Source of the DNA: Amycolatopsis solani
GTDB lineage: Bacteria > Actinomycetota > Actinomycetes > Mycobacteriales > Pseudonocardiaceae
NCBI RefSeq assembly: GCF_033441515.1
Contig: NZ_JAWQJT010000003.1
Location: 2,294,001-2,358,000 of the forward strand
Direction of reading: 5' to 3'
DNA: 64,000 nt
Below the pieces are notes generated by a model. The model saw only the letters and a program-made list of their open reading frames with translations, ran no database searches and was not told the origin of the DNA. Each line of letters starts with the position of its first letter. Within the stretch, counting starts at the first letter, position 1. Position numbers and translations under genes: made by a program. Below, piece after piece: positions 17,146 to 25,935 of this stretch.

Positions 17146-18329
17146 CCGCCCTGCTCGAAGTCGCGTGGACCGATCCCGTCACCGGGTGCCGCGGGTACCT
17201 GGTCATCGACCGGCTCGTGCGGGGTGTCGCCAGCGGCGGGCTCCGGATGCGCCGCGGCTGCAGCCTCTTCGAAGTCCGCGGCCTCGCCCGGGGCATGACG
17301 CTCAAAGAGGGCCTCAACTACGACCCCGCCGGCCGGTACGTCCCCCTCGGCGGGGCCAAGGGCGGCATCGACTTCGACCCGTACGACGAGCGCGCCCGCG
17401 ATGTCGTCGCCCGCTACCTCGACGCCATGCGGCCGCTGATCGAGCGGTACTGGACGATGGGCGAAGACCTCGGCCTGCGCCAGGACGTCATCGACGGTGT
17501 GCTCGCCGAGATCGGGCTGCTCAGTCCCGTCCAGGCCGTCTACCCGCTGCTCGAAGACCGCGAAGCCGCGATCGCCCGGCTCGCCGGCGCCTTCCGGATC
17601 GAGGTCGGCGGGCTGGGGCTCGACGAGCTGGTCGGCGGCCTCGGCGTCGCGCAGGCCACGCTGACCGGGCTCGAACTCCTGAACCACACCGGACCGCGTC
17701 GCGCCATGGTCCAGGGCTTCGGGTCGATGGGCGGGGCCACCGCGCGGTTCCTCGCCGAGGCCGGGCTGCCGGTCGTCGGGGTCTCGGACGTCCGCGGGGT
17801 CGTCGCCAACCCCGGCGGGCTCGACGTCGAGAACCTGCTGCGGCACCGTGACCGCTTCGGCGGGATCGACCGCGACCACCTCGGGCCCGGCGATGAGCTC
17901 CTGCCGCCGGAAGCGTGGCTGGACGTGCCCGCCGAGGTGCTCGTGCCGGCCGCGATCTCCTACTGCGTCGACGCCGACAACCAGGCCAAGATCGGCGCGA
18001 AGCTCGTCGTCGAAGCCGCGAACATGCCGGTCACCGCGGACGCCGAAGAACTACTGGCCGCCCGGGGCATCCCGGTGGTCCCGGACTTCGTGGCCAACTC
18101 GGCCACCAACTCCTGGTGGTGGTGGACACTCTTCGGCGACGTCGGCGCGGACGCCGTCGAGGCCTTCGCGAAGGTCCGCGGCCGCATGAGCGAGCTGGTC
18201 ACCGCCGTGTTCGAGGGCGCCGCCCTGGACGGTTCGAGCCTGCGCGCCGCCGCCTTGCGGCTTTCCGAACGGAATCTCGAGGCCATCCAGGCCCGGTACG
18301 GCGAGGGAACGAATCCGGCCGCCAAGTAG
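17142..18329 (+). CDS. Glu/Leu/Phe/Val dehydrogenase family protein
   Basis: 395 residues from GTG. The N-terminal dimerisation domain holds the catalytic Lys region PLGGAKGGID (Lys about 73) preceded by SGGLRM and MTLKEGLNY. The Rossmann domain starts near 185 (AMVQGFGSMGGATARFLAEA), and the C-terminal part has AANMPVTADAEELLAARG and PDFVANSA, all family hallmarks. The family performs NAD(P)-dependent oxidative deamination of Glu, Leu, Phe or Val. The 395-residue length is between Leu-DH (about 365) and GDH (about 420); substrate is not resolved. Oddity: a run of four Trp (WWWW) after NSATNS. Co-translated with the TetR gene. Confidence 0.9.
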   Translation: MTALLEVAWTDPVTGCRGYLVIDRLVRGVASGGLRMRRGCSLFEVRGLARGMTLKEGLNYDPAGRYVPLGGAKGGIDFDPYDERARDVVARYLDAMRPLIERYWTMGEDLGLRQDVIDGVLAEIGLLSPVQAVYPLLEDREAAIARLAGAFRIEVGGLGLDELVGGLGVAQATLTGLELLNHTGPRRAMVQGFGSMGGATARFLAEAGLPVVGVSDVRGVVANPGGLDVENLLRHRDRFGGIDRDHLGPGDELLPPEAWLDVPAEVLVPAAISYCVDADNQAKIGAKLVVEAANMPVTADAEELLAARGIPVVPDFVANSATNSWWWWTLFGDVGADAVEAFAKVRGRMSELVTAVFEGAALDGSSLRAAALRLSERNLEAIQARYGEGTNPAAK

Positions 18330-18340
18330 TTGAGCGTTGT

Positions 18341-19369
18341 ATGAAACTCGGCATCTACAGCTTCGGCGACCGCGCGCCGGACCCGCAGACCGGCGCGCAG
18401 CCGTCCGTCGCGGAGACGCTGGCCAACACCCTCGAGCGGATCAAACTCGCCGACGAGCTGGGCCTCGGCTTCTACGGCCTCGGCGAGCACCACCTCGACC
18501 AGTACGCGATCTCGAACCCGGGCACCGTGCTGGCCGCCGCGGCGAGCGTCACGAACCAGATCACGCTGAGCTCCGCGGTGACCGTCCTGAGCACCGAGGA
18601 CCCGGTCCGCCTCTACCAGCAGTTCACCACGCTCGACCAGCTCAGCCACGGCCGCGCCGAGCTGCTCGCCGGGCGCGGGTCGTTCACCGAGTCGTTCCCG
18701 CTGTTCGGCAACGACCTCGGCGACTACGACGAGCTCTTCGAAGAGAAGCTCGCGCTGCTGCTGCGCATCGACCGCGAGGACCCGCTGACCTGGTCCGGCA
18801 AGTTCCGCCCGCCGCTGGAGAACGCGCGGATCCTGCCCCGCCCGTACGGCAGGCGCCTGCGCATCTCGGTCGGCACCGGCGGCAACCCCGAGTCGTCGAT
18901 CCGCGCCGGGCTGCTCGGCCTGCCCGTGGTGTACGCCGTGATCGGCGGCCGTCCCGAGCGCTTCGCTCCGCTCGTCGACCTCTACCGCCAGGCCGGTGAG
19001 GCCGGGGAGCACCAGCGCGAAGACCTGCACGTCACCATGGGCGCGATCGGCTTCCTCGCGCCGAATTCGCAGGACGCCAAGGAAACGTTCTACCCGTACT
19101 GGCTCGAAACGATGAAGTACGGCGCCCGCGCCCGCGGCTGGGCGGTCCCGACCCGCGCCGAGTACGACCAGTACGCCGCCGGCGCGCAGGCGTTGTTCGT
19201 CGGCAGCCCGCCGGAGATCGCCGAGCGGCTGATCGAGGTCGGCAAGCTGACCGGCGCGGACCGCTACGCGATGCAGATGGACTGGTCCGGCGTCCCGCAC
19301 GCCGAGGTCATGAAGGCCATCGAGCTGCTCGGCACCGAGGTGCTCCCGTTGGTGGAAAAGGAGTTCTAG
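18341..19369 (+). CDS. LLM-class flavin-dependent oxidoreductase
   Basis: 342 residues. A luciferase-like TIM barrel: GFYGLGEHHLDQYAISNP near 45-62, VTVLSTEDPVRLYQQFTTLD, and HGRAELLAGRGSF are all typical of the LLM (Atu2307/CE1758-type) family. The likely cofactor is FMNH2 or F420. It lies 11 bases after the dehydrogenase stop and may be the third gene of that operon. The C-terminal stop overlaps the convergent flavoprotein gene by 4 bases. Substrate unknown. Confidence 0.9.
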   Translation: MKLGIYSFGDRAPDPQTGAQPSVAETLANTLERIKLADELGLGFYGLGEHHLDQYAISNPGTVLAAAASVTNQITLSSAVTVLSTEDPVRLYQQFTTLDQLSHGRAELLAGRGSFTESFPLFGNDLGDYDELFEEKLALLLRIDREDPLTWSGKFRPPLENARILPRPYGRRLRISVGTGGNPESSIRAGLLGLPVVYAVIGGRPERFAPLVDLYRQAGEAGEHQREDLHVTMGAIGFLAPNSQDAKETFYPYWLETMKYGARARGWAVPTRAEYDQYAAGAQALFVGSPPEIAERLIEVGKLTGADRYAMQMDWSGVPHAEVMKAIELLGTEVLPLVEKEF

Positions 19370-21096
19370 ACGTCGTTCGCGGCGATGTAGCCGAACGTCA
19401 TCGCCGGGCCGATGGTCGAGCCCGCGCCGGCGTAGCTGTGGCCCATCACCGCGGCGCTCGCGTTGCCGGCCGCGTACAGGCCGGGGATCACCGTGCCGTC
19501 CGGGCGCAGCACGCGCGCCCGGGCGTCCGTGCGCATGCCGCCCTTCGTGCCGAGGTCGCCGGGGACGATCCGCAACGCGTAGTACGGCGGCGCCCACAGC
19601 GGCGCGAGACAGGAGTTGGGCAGCACCAGCGGGTCCGTGTAGTAGTGGTCGTACGCGCTCGCGCCGCGGTGGAAGTCGGTGTCCACACCGGACCGGGCGA
19701 GGCTGTTGAACCGGTCCACAGTGGACTTCAACGCGGCCGGCGGCACGCCGATCTGCGTGCCGAGGCCCTGGATGGTCGACGCCTTGAACACCGCACCGGC
19801 GCTGTACCAGGCGTCCGGGAACGGCAGCAGCGGCAGGATGTCGCGGAACAGGTACTTGTTCCGGTAGTTCTGGTCGACGACGAGCCACGCGGGGATGTCG
19901 GGCGCCGCCGGGTTCTTGTCGTACATGGTGTGCACGACGTCGCTGTAGGGCGCGGCTTCGTTGACGAACCGCTGCCCGGACTGGTTCACCAGCAGGCCGC
20001 CGGGCAGCGTGCGCTCGGCCAGGCAGAAGTACGGGTCGCCGGGCACCGGGATGGCCGGGCCCCACCACGCGTCCTCCATCAGGTCGAGCGCGGCGCCGGC
20101 GCGCTGCCCGGCCCGGATGCCGTCGCCGGTGTTCTCCCTCGCGCCGACCGTCCAATCCGTACTGATCGGCTGGCGCTGGTACTGCGCGCGCATCCCGGCG
20201 TTGTGCTCGAACCCGCCCGAGCCGACGATCACGCCGCGCCGCGCCCGCACCAGCCCCTGCGGTGTCAGAACCCCCGTCACCGCGCCGGCTTCGATGTTCA
20301 GGTCGACGAGCGGGGTGTTCAGCCACACCGGCACGTTCGCCGCGAGCAGCCCGGCCCGCAGCCCGGCGGCCAGCGACTGCCCCATGGTGAGCGGCTTCTG
20401 CCCGGCGATCGCGGCGGCTGTGCCGCGGGCCAGGCAGGCGGCGGCGACCGCGGCCCCCTTGGCGTTCACCGCGGCGAGGTTGAGCCACTTGTAGTCGGCG
20501 CTGAACACGACCATCCCGGCAGGCGTCGCCAGGTAGGGCGGGTTCAGGTGCGCCAGCTCCGCGCCGAGGAGGTTGCCGTCGAACTGGTCCGGCTCGATCG
20601 AGCGGCCGTTCGGCAGGCCGCCCGGGAGCTCCGGGTAGTAGTCGCTGTAGCCGTCCATGAACCGGAACCGCAGCGGGCTGTTGGCCAGCACGAACGAAAT
20701 CATCGCGGGTCCGTTGTGCAGGAAGGCTTCCTGGCGCGCGGCCGGCACGTCCGGCCCGACGACGGCGGCGAGGTACTGCGCGGCTTTCGCCGGCGTGTCG
20801 GGCACGCCGGCGGCGAGCAGCACGGGGTTGTTCGGGATCCAGATGCCGGCGCCGGAGCGGGCCGCGGAACCGCCGAACGTCGGCGCCTTCTCGAGCACGA
20901 CGACGCTCAGCCCGCGCTTGGCGGCCGTCAGCGCGGCGGTCATGCCCGCGGCACCGGACCCGACCACGACGACGTCGTACTCGCCCACCTGCGCCGCACT
21001 CGCGGACGAGGGCGAGGCGAGCGCGGACGTCGCCGCGAGACCCACGCCCGCCGCGGTGCCGCGCAGGATCTGGCGGCGGGTCAGGTCGGCATCCAT
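19366..21096 (-). CDS. Tat-exported KstD-like FAD dehydrogenase (3-ketosteroid-delta1-dehydrogenase/fumarate-reductase family)
   Basis: 576 residues; ATG at 21096 has GAGGAG upstream. The N-terminus has a twin-arginine signal (LTRRQILRG, then a hydrophobic stretch and Ser-Ala-Ser-Ala cleavage region at about 35). FAD-binding VVVVGSGAAGMTAAL starts near 42, then GGSAARSGAGIWIPNN. The end has PPYYALRIVPGDLGTKGG and SYAGAGSTIGPAMTFGYIAA, matching the C-terminal signature of KstD enzymes, which introduce a 1,2 double bond into 3-ketosteroids. Classical KstDs are intracellular, so the Tat signal is unusual. A KstR-like palindrome lies 58 bases upstream of the start. A related 3-oxo-acid or fumarate-type substrate cannot be excluded. 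Confidence 0.8.
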   Translation of the reverse strand: MDADLTRRQILRGTAAGVGLAATSALASPSSASAAQVGEYDVVVVGSGAAGMTAALTAAKRGLSVVVLEKAPTFGGSAARSGAGIWIPNNPVLLAAGVPDTPAKAAQYLAAVVGPDVPAARQEAFLHNGPAMISFVLANSPLRFRFMDGYSDYYPELPGGLPNGRSIEPDQFDGNLLGAELAHLNPPYLATPAGMVVFSADYKWLNLAAVNAKGAAVAAACLARGTAAAIAGQKPLTMGQSLAAGLRAGLLAANVPVWLNTPLVDLNIEAGAVTGVLTPQGLVRARRGVIVGSGGFEHNAGMRAQYQRQPISTDWTVGARENTGDGIRAGQRAGAALDLMEDAWWGPAIPVPGDPYFCLAERTLPGGLLVNQSGQRFVNEAAPYSDVVHTMYDKNPAAPDIPAWLVVDQNYRNKYLFRDILPLLPFPDAWYSAGAVFKASTIQGLGTQIGVPPAALKSTVDRFNSLARSGVDTDFHRGASAYDHYYTDPLVLPNSCLAPLWAPPYYALRIVPGDLGTKGGMRTDARARVLRPDGTVIPGLYAAGNASAAVMGHSYAGAGSTIGPAMTFGYIAANDV

Positions 21097-21153
21097 GGCG
21101 CACTCCTCGATCGCGGAACAGCGATGGTCATCGTGTCGGCACGCCCCCGAAAC

Positions 21154-21167
21154 TGGAACATGTTCTA
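21154..21167. promoter_or_regulatory. KstR-like operator
   Basis: TGGAACATGTTCTA fits the TNNAACNNGTTNNA consensus of the mycobacterial/rhodococcal steroid-catabolism repressor KstR exactly, with GAACATGTTC perfectly palindromic. It lies 58 bases upstream of the KstD-like gene's start, in the 219-bp divergent region. No kstR gene is in this window. Other TetR proteins recognise similar sites. Confidence 0.5.
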
Positions 21168-21246
21168 CCCGCTTGGAGCAGCCGTGCAGCCCGGCGTTCG
21201 GCCAGTGATCCCAACCCATGACGGCATTCGCCGCACGCCCGGAGCG

Positions 21247-21295
21247 AAGTTGACGACCGACTCAACTTATGGATAACTTGAGACCAGTCTCAAGT
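21247..21295. promoter_or_regulatory. two palindromes before the SDR gene
   Basis: ACTTGAGACCAGTCTCAAGT (21276-21295) is a perfect inverted repeat with 9-base arms and a 2-base centre. Just upstream, AAGTTGA (21247-21253) and TCAACTT (21262-21268) form a second repeat with the related half-site TTGA/TCAA. They lie 20-70 bases before the TTG start at 21316, in a typical operator position for a TetR or MarR protein; the regulator is not in the immediate neighbourhood. Confidence 0.55.
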
Positions 21296-21315
21296 TTCTC
21301 CCCAAGGAGGTTCCC

Positions 21316-22029
21316 TTGCCGAAAGTGATCGCCGTCCTGGGCGTCGGCCCCGGGCTCGGCCTGTCGATCGCCAGCCGCTTCGGCCGCGAAGGCTTTACGA
21401 CAGCGCTGGTTTCCCGCACCGCCACGCGCCACGACGCGTACCGCGGGGCCCTGCCCGGGATCACCACGCACACCTACACCGCCGACGTCACCGACGAAGC
21501 CCAGCTGCGCGACGTCCTCGTCCGGATCACGGCCGACGCCGGCGAGATCGACGCGGTGTACTTCGGGCCGGCCGACGCGACGGCCGGCCCCGGCATCACC
21601 CCACTCCCCGAAGCCGGCCCCGACGACCTGCGCGCACCGTTCGAGGCGTTCCTGCTCCCGGCCGCGAACCTCGTGAAGTCGGTGCTGCCAGGGATGATCG
21701 AGCGCGGCTCGGGCACCCTGCTCTTCGCCGGCGGCCTCAGCGGCAAGCACCCGATGCCGATGCTCGGCACCCTCGCCCCGGCCTCGGCGGCGCTGCGCAT
21801 GTACGTCCTGACCCTGCACGCGGCCCTGCGCGAAAAGGGCGTCTACGCCGGCACCCTCACCATCGGCGGCCTCATCGAGCGCGGCGACATCCACCGCGTG
21901 TTCACCTCGCAGGACCACGGCTTCACCCCGGGAACGCTGAACCCGGACGACATCGCCGACCAGGCGTGGTCGCTGCACGTCGAGCGCGACGAAGCCGAAG
22001 CGGAGTTCAACGCGATGGCCGCGGTCTAG
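21316..22029 (+). CDS. SDR-family protein lacking the YxxxK catalytic motif
   Basis: 237 residues from TTG at 21316; AAGGAGG lies five bases upstream and decides the start. The Rossmann entry GVGPGLGLSIASRFGREGF binds NAD(P). In the position where SDRs have YxASKAAL, the protein has APASAALRMY, with neither the catalytic Tyr nor Lys, so it may bind but not reduce in the usual way, or use other residues. The end has IERGDIHRVF. Two palindromes upstream suggest tight control. It is close to the nucleotidyltransferase gene (9 bases) but a functional link is not evident. Confidence 0.8.
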   Translation: MPKVIAVLGVGPGLGLSIASRFGREGFTTALVSRTATRHDAYRGALPGITTHTYTADVTDEAQLRDVLVRITADAGEIDAVYFGPADATAGPGITPLPEAGPDDLRAPFEAFLLPAANLVKSVLPGMIERGSGTLLFAGGLSGKHPMPMLGTLAPASAALRMYVLTLHAALREKGVYAGTLTIGGLIERGDIHRVFTSQDHGFTPGTLNPDDIADQAWSLHVERDEAEAEFNAMAAV

Positions 22030-22038
22030 CCTGGGGCG

Positions 22039-22767
22039 GTGTTCACCACTGGGGAACGGACTTCGCTCCGCGATGCACTGGTCGAGGCGGCCCGGTCGGA
22101 CGAGCGCGTCACCGGCGCCGCGCTCACCGGCTCGGCCGCGCTCGACGCCGAAGACGCCTGGTCGGACATCGACCTCGCGTTCGCCGTCACCGGCGATCCC
22201 GAGCCGGTGCTCGCGGACTTCACCGCGCGGATGTACGCCGAACACGGCGCGGCGCACCACATGGACGTCGGGTTCGAGCGGACCACGTTCCGCGTGTTCC
22301 TCCTCGGCAGCACGCTGCAGGTCGATTTGGCATTCTGGCCGGCGGAGGACTTCGGCGCGACGTCGCCGAAGTTCCGGCTGCTGTTCGGCACCGCGAACGA
22401 GCGGGAGCCGACGCCGCCGCCGGACGCGCGCCGGCTGATCGACCTGGCCTGGCTGCACGCCCTGCACGCGCGGTCGAGCCTCGCGCGCGGCCGCGGGTGG
22501 CAGGCCGAGTACATGGTCGGCCGGGTCCGGGAGTACGCGCTCGCGCTCGCCTGTCTGCGGCACGGCCTGCCCGCGGTCGAAGGCCGGGGCCTCGACCAGC
22601 TGCCCGCGAGCGTCACCCGGCCGTTCGAAGCCACCCTCGCCCGCGGCCTCGACGACCTCGGCCGGGCCTTCCACGCCGTCACCGAACTCCTCATCGGCGA
22701 GGTCGGCCGGGTCGACGCCGCGCTGGGCCGCCGTCTCGCCCCGCTGCTGCGCCGGCTGACTTCCTAG
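22039..22767 (+). CDS. nucleotidyltransferase-fold protein
   Basis: 242 residues from GTG. The N-terminal half has the Pol-beta-type signature TGSAALDAEDAWSDIDLAF (GS at about 31-32 and DxD at 43/45), followed by a third candidate metal ligand in LQVDLAF. The C-terminal half is helical (RGWQAEYMVGRVREYALALA), as in aminoglycoside-nucleotidyltransferase-like and KNTase C-terminal domains. It probably transfers a nucleotide to a small molecule or a protein; there is no evidence for antibiotic resistance. The end overlaps the convergent GH4 gene by 4 bases. Confidence 0.8.
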   Translation: MFTTGERTSLRDALVEAARSDERVTGAALTGSAALDAEDAWSDIDLAFAVTGDPEPVLADFTARMYAEHGAAHHMDVGFERTTFRVFLLGSTLQVDLAFWPAEDFGATSPKFRLLFGTANEREPTPPPDARRLIDLAWLHALHARSSLARGRGWQAEYMVGRVREYALALACLRHGLPAVEGRGLDQLPASVTRPFEATLARGLDDLGRAFHAVTELLIGEVGRVDAALGRRLAPLLRRLTS

Positions 22768-24047
22768 GCCAGGTAACCGAGTTCCGGGTGCGCGGCGGCG
22801 TACGCGTCGAGCAGCCGCCGCGCCACCGAAACCGAGTCGATCAGCGGGTGCAGGGCGAACGCCCGCAGCGCCGCCTCACGCGAACCCGTCGTCGCCGCCT
22901 CGATCGTCGCTCGCTCGACGGCCTTGATCGCGGTCACCAGGCCCAGCGCATGCCCCGGCAGCGGCGAAACCGCGAGCGGGCGGGCGCCGTTCGCGTCGAC
23001 GACGCACGGGACCTCGACGACCGCGTCCGGTGGCACGCCCGGGAGCGCGGATCCGTTGCGCACGTTGAGGATCAGGTTCGCGCGTTCCCCCAGCGCGATG
23101 GCGCGCATCAGCGCCAGCGCGACGTTCTCGTACCCGCCGCCTTCGAGGTCGTCACGCTCGCCCTCGCGTGTTTCGGCCATATAAGTCGCTTCGCGCTCCA
23201 AGCGCGTGCGGTCCCACGACGTCAGCGACGGCTCCGCGTAGAAATCCCGTTGCTGCTCCAGGAGAAGCGCACCCCGCGACGCCGGCGACGCGGCCGCCTC
23301 GCGCGCGAAGTAGTAGTAGTGCAGGTATTCGTTCGGCACAGCACCCAAAGCACGCAGCCAGGAAGCGCCGAAGAGCTTCCCCTCCTCGAACGACTCCAGC
23401 GCTCCGGTGTCGGCGAGCAGCCGCGGCAGCACATCCTCGCCGCCCACGCGCACCGCGCGCAGCCAGCCCAGGTGGTTCAGACCCGCGTAGTCGAACCACG
23501 CCGTCGCCGGGTCGACGCCGAGCGCGCCGGCGACGCGGCGGCACAGCCCCACCGGCGAGTCGCAGATGCCGAGCACGCGGCCGCCGAGGTGCGCGGCCAT
23601 CGCTTCGGTGACCATCCCGGCCGGGTTGGTGAAGTTGATGACCCACGCGCGCGGCGCCAGCTCGCCGATCAGCCGCGCCAGCTCGACCGCCACCGGGACC
23701 GTCCGAAGGCCGTAGGCGATCCCGCCCGCACCGACGGTTTCCTGGCCCAGCACGCCTTCCGCCTGCGCGAGCTGCTCATCCAGCCGACGACCCCGCAGGC
23801 CGCCGACGCGGATGGCGGAGAACACGAAGTCCACATCGGACAGTGCGTCGGCGAGGTCGGTCGTCACCCGCACCCGCGGCGCGCCGGCCACGCCCTCGGC
23901 CTGTTCGGCGAGGACCCGTTCGATCGCGGCGAGCCGCCCGGCGTCGACGTCGTGCAGCACCAGGTCCGTGATGCCGCCGTCGCGCAGCAGCGCGCCGTGC
24001 ACCAGCGGTACGCGGAACCCGCCGCCGCCCAGGATCGCGAGCCTCAC
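22764..24047 (-). CDS. GH4-family 6-phospho-glycosidase
   Basis: 427 residues from GTG overlapping the DeoR stop (GTGA). The NAD-binding start AILGGGGFRVPLVHGAL, SAIRVGGLRGRRLDE, INFTNPAGMVTEA, the metal-ligand Cys in ICDSPVG (about 162) and the His in LNHLGWL (about 192) are the hallmarks of GH4, an NAD- and Mn-dependent hydrolase family acting by redox elimination. GH4 enzymes usually hydrolyse 6-phospho-beta-glucosides or alpha-galactosides; the CDSP variant does not settle which. It is co-transcribed with the DeoR regulator and faces a PfkB kinase gene, so the three form a small sugar-use island. Confidence 0.9.
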   Translation of the reverse strand: MRLAILGGGGFRVPLVHGALLRDGGITDLVLHDVDAGRLAAIERVLAEQAEGVAGAPRVRVTTDLADALSDVDFVFSAIRVGGLRGRRLDEQLAQAEGVLGQETVGAGGIAYGLRTVPVAVELARLIGELAPRAWVINFTNPAGMVTEAMAAHLGGRVLGICDSPVGLCRRVAGALGVDPATAWFDYAGLNHLGWLRAVRVGGEDVLPRLLADTGALESFEEGKLFGASWLRALGAVPNEYLHYYYFAREAAASPASRGALLLEQQRDFYAEPSLTSWDRTRLEREATYMAETREGERDDLEGGGYENVALALMRAIALGERANLILNVRNGSALPGVPPDAVVEVPCVVDANGARPLAVSPLPGHALGLVTAIKAVERATIEAATTGSREAALRAFALHPLIDSVSVARRLLDAYAAAHPELGYLA

Positions 24048-24790
24048 CGGAGCACCTCGACCCCGGCGTCGGCCAGTGCGGCGCAGGTCGGTTCGTCGGC
24101 CCCGGCGCTGGTGACGACGATGTCGAGCGCGTCCGGCCCGCAAACCTTCGCCAGCCCCGTCCCGGGGAACTTGCCGGCGTCGGCCAGCAGCACCACCCGG
24201 TCCGCCGCGGCGACCATCGCGCGCTTGACCGGCACCTCGACCACCGTCGAGTCCATCACGTGGCCGTCGCAGCGGACGCCGCTCGTGCCGAGGAAGACCG
24301 TGCCGGCCCGCACCTGGCGCAGCGCGTCCTCGGTCAGGAACCCCACCATCGAGTGCTGCCCGCGCCGGACGACGCCGCCGAGCAGGACGAGCTCGACGTC
24401 GTCGGCGTCCTTCAGCTCTTCGTAGACCGCGAGGCTGCTGGTGATCACGGTCAGCGCGCGGTCGCGCAGGTGCCGCGCCAGCCGGTGCGCGGTGGTCCCG
24501 ACGTCGAGGAGCACCGTGTCGCCGTCGGCGACCAGCGCGGCCGCGCGCCGGGCGACGGCCTCCTTCTCGTCGGCGTGCTCGGCCGCGGGCGCGTACGGCC
24601 CGCCGTCGCCGTCCGCCGCCACGGCGCCGCCGTGCACCCGGGTCAGCCGGCCTTCGCGATCGAGCCGCACCAGGTCGCGGCGCACGGTGGCGTGGCTGAC
24701 CCCGAGCCGCTCGGCCAGCACGCCGACCGGCGCCGGCCCCTCCGCGCGGAGGGCCCGCAGGATCAGCTCGTGGCGACGCTGGGGCAACAT
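24044..24790 (-). CDS. DeoR-family sugar regulator
   Basis: 248 residues; the start at MLPQRRHELIL (24790) fits the family, while the frame upstream is not protein-like. Winged helix at about 5-55 (VGVLAERLGVSHATVRRDLV), then the sugar-phosphate-binding fold: DGDTVLLDVGTTAHRLARHL, VITSSLAVYEEL, LLGGVVRRGQHSMVG, KVCGPDALDIVVTS. Such repressors release DNA when a phosphorylated sugar binds. Expected to control its own operon and the divergent kinase. Confidence 0.9.
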   Translation of the reverse strand: MLPQRRHELILRALRAEGPAPVGVLAERLGVSHATVRRDLVRLDREGRLTRVHGGAVAADGDGGPYAPAAEHADEKEAVARRAAALVADGDTVLLDVGTTAHRLARHLRDRALTVITSSLAVYEELKDADDVELVLLGGVVRRGQHSMVGFLTEDALRQVRAGTVFLGTSGVRCDGHVMDSTVVEVPVKRAMVAAADRVVLLADAGKFPGTGLAKVCGPDALDIVVTSAGADEPTCAALADAGVEVLR

Positions 24791-24820
24791 CCGGCGACCA
24801 TAGCAGTCAACCTTGCTCAG

Positions 24821-24858
24821 TTCTTGGCCAAGAACGCGCAGATCTTGCGAAATCTGCG
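24821..24858. promoter_or_regulatory. operator candidates between DeoR and kinase genes
   Basis: TTCTTGGCCAAGAA (24821-24834) is a perfect 14-base palindrome. CGCAGAT (24837-24843) and ATCTGCG (24852-24858) form a second perfect repeat with an 8-base spacer. They lie between the DeoR start (24790) and the kinase start (24898), consistent with autoregulation and control of the kinase by the DeoR repressor. Confidence 0.55.
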
Positions 24859-24897
24859 TGGTTGACGCACTCTCGTGCGCACAGTTGCGCGAACTTC

Positions 24898-25935
24898 GTG
24901 GAGGCGCCCGTGCCGGCTGAGCCCGCACCCGAAACCGATGTCTTCCTGTCCGGCCCGCTGTTCTTCGACCTGGTGTTCACCGGGCTCGAACAACCGCCGG
25001 CGCCGGGCACGGAGGTGTGGACGGGCGGCATGGGCTCCGGGCCGGGCGGGATCGCGAACTTCGCCGTCGCGCTGAGCCGCCTCGGCCTGCGGACGTCGCT
25101 GGCGGCCGCGTTCGGCACCGACGTCTACGGGCGCTACTGCTGGGACGTCCTTTCGCGGCAGGAGCACATCGACCTGTCCCGCTCGCGGCAGTTCCCGGAG
25201 TGGCACTCCCCCGTCACGGTTTCCCTGGCCTACGCCGGCGACCGCGCGATGATCACCCACGGCCACGCGCCGCCCGTCCCCGTCGCGGAGCTGGCGGGCT
25301 CGCCGCCGGTGAGCCGCGCGACGGTCGCGCACATCGGCCTCGACACCGCGGACTGGGTCCACACCGCGCACCAGGCCGGCAGCCTGGTCTTCGCCGACGT
25401 GGGCTGGGACCCGTCCGAGGCCTGGTCGGCAGCGCTGCTCGACCAGCTCGGGTGCTGCCACGCGTTCCTGCCGAACGACGTCGAAGCGATGGCCTACACC
25501 CGCACGGAAACCCCGGAAGCGGCGCTGGCGAAGCTGGCGGACCTGGTCCCGATCGCGGTCATCACCCGCGGCGGCGCGGGCGTGCTCGCGGTCGACGGCA
25601 CGACGGGCGAAACGGCGGCGGTCCCGGCCCTGCCGGTCGACGTCCTCGACGCGACGGGCGCGGGCGACGTCTTCGGGGCGGGCTTCGTCGCCGCGACGTT
25701 GACCGGCTGGCCCCTGGCGGAGCGGCTGCGCTTCGCGTGCTTGACGGCGAGCTTGTCGGTCCAGCACTTCGGCGGCGCGCTCGCCGCCCCGGGCTGGCAC
25801 GAGATCGCCGAATGGCACGCGCGCCACCGCCGTCCGGACTACGGCTTCCTGGACGAAGTCCTGCCGTCGGAGACGGTGGCGGGCACCCGCCGCGGCCCGG
25901 TGACCCTCGGCTTCGGCGACGACAGCTGGCGCTAG
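24898..25935 (+). CDS. PfkB-family carbohydrate kinase
   Basis: 345 residues from GTG at 24898; TTG at 24862 in frame and GTG at 24910 are alternatives. Sequence has the ribokinase-family GGIANFAVALSRLGL motif near 50 (Asn kept) and the catalytic DATGAGDVFGAGF near 255, so it should be active on a sugar or nucleoside. PNDVEAMAY is the loop before the lid. It is divergent from DeoR-GH4; a plausible pathway is phosphorylation of a monosaccharide released by, or fed into, the GH4 step. The stop overlaps the convergent VOC gene by 4 bases. Confidence 0.85.
   Translation: MEAPVPAEPAPETDVFLSGPLFFDLVFTGLEQPPAPGTEVWTGGMGSGPGGIANFAVALSRLGLRTSLAAAFGTDVYGRYCWDVLSRQEHIDLSRSRQFPEWHSPVTVSLAYAGDRAMITHGHAPPVPVAELAGSPPVSRATVAHIGLDTADWVHTAHQAGSLVFADVGWDPSEAWSAALLDQLGCCHAFLPNDVEAMAYTRTETPEAALAKLADLVPIAVITRGGAGVLAVDGTTGETAAVPALPVDVLDATGAGDVFGAGFVAATLTGWPLAERLRFACLTASLSVQHFGGALAAPGWHEIAEWHARHRRPDYGFLDEVLPSETVAGTRRGPVTLGFGDDSWR

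Noticed and set aside
21157..21166. GAACATGTTC as a LexA box
   Set aside because: The actinobacterial LexA box needs four bases between GAAC and GTTC; here there are two. The site fits KstR spacing better.
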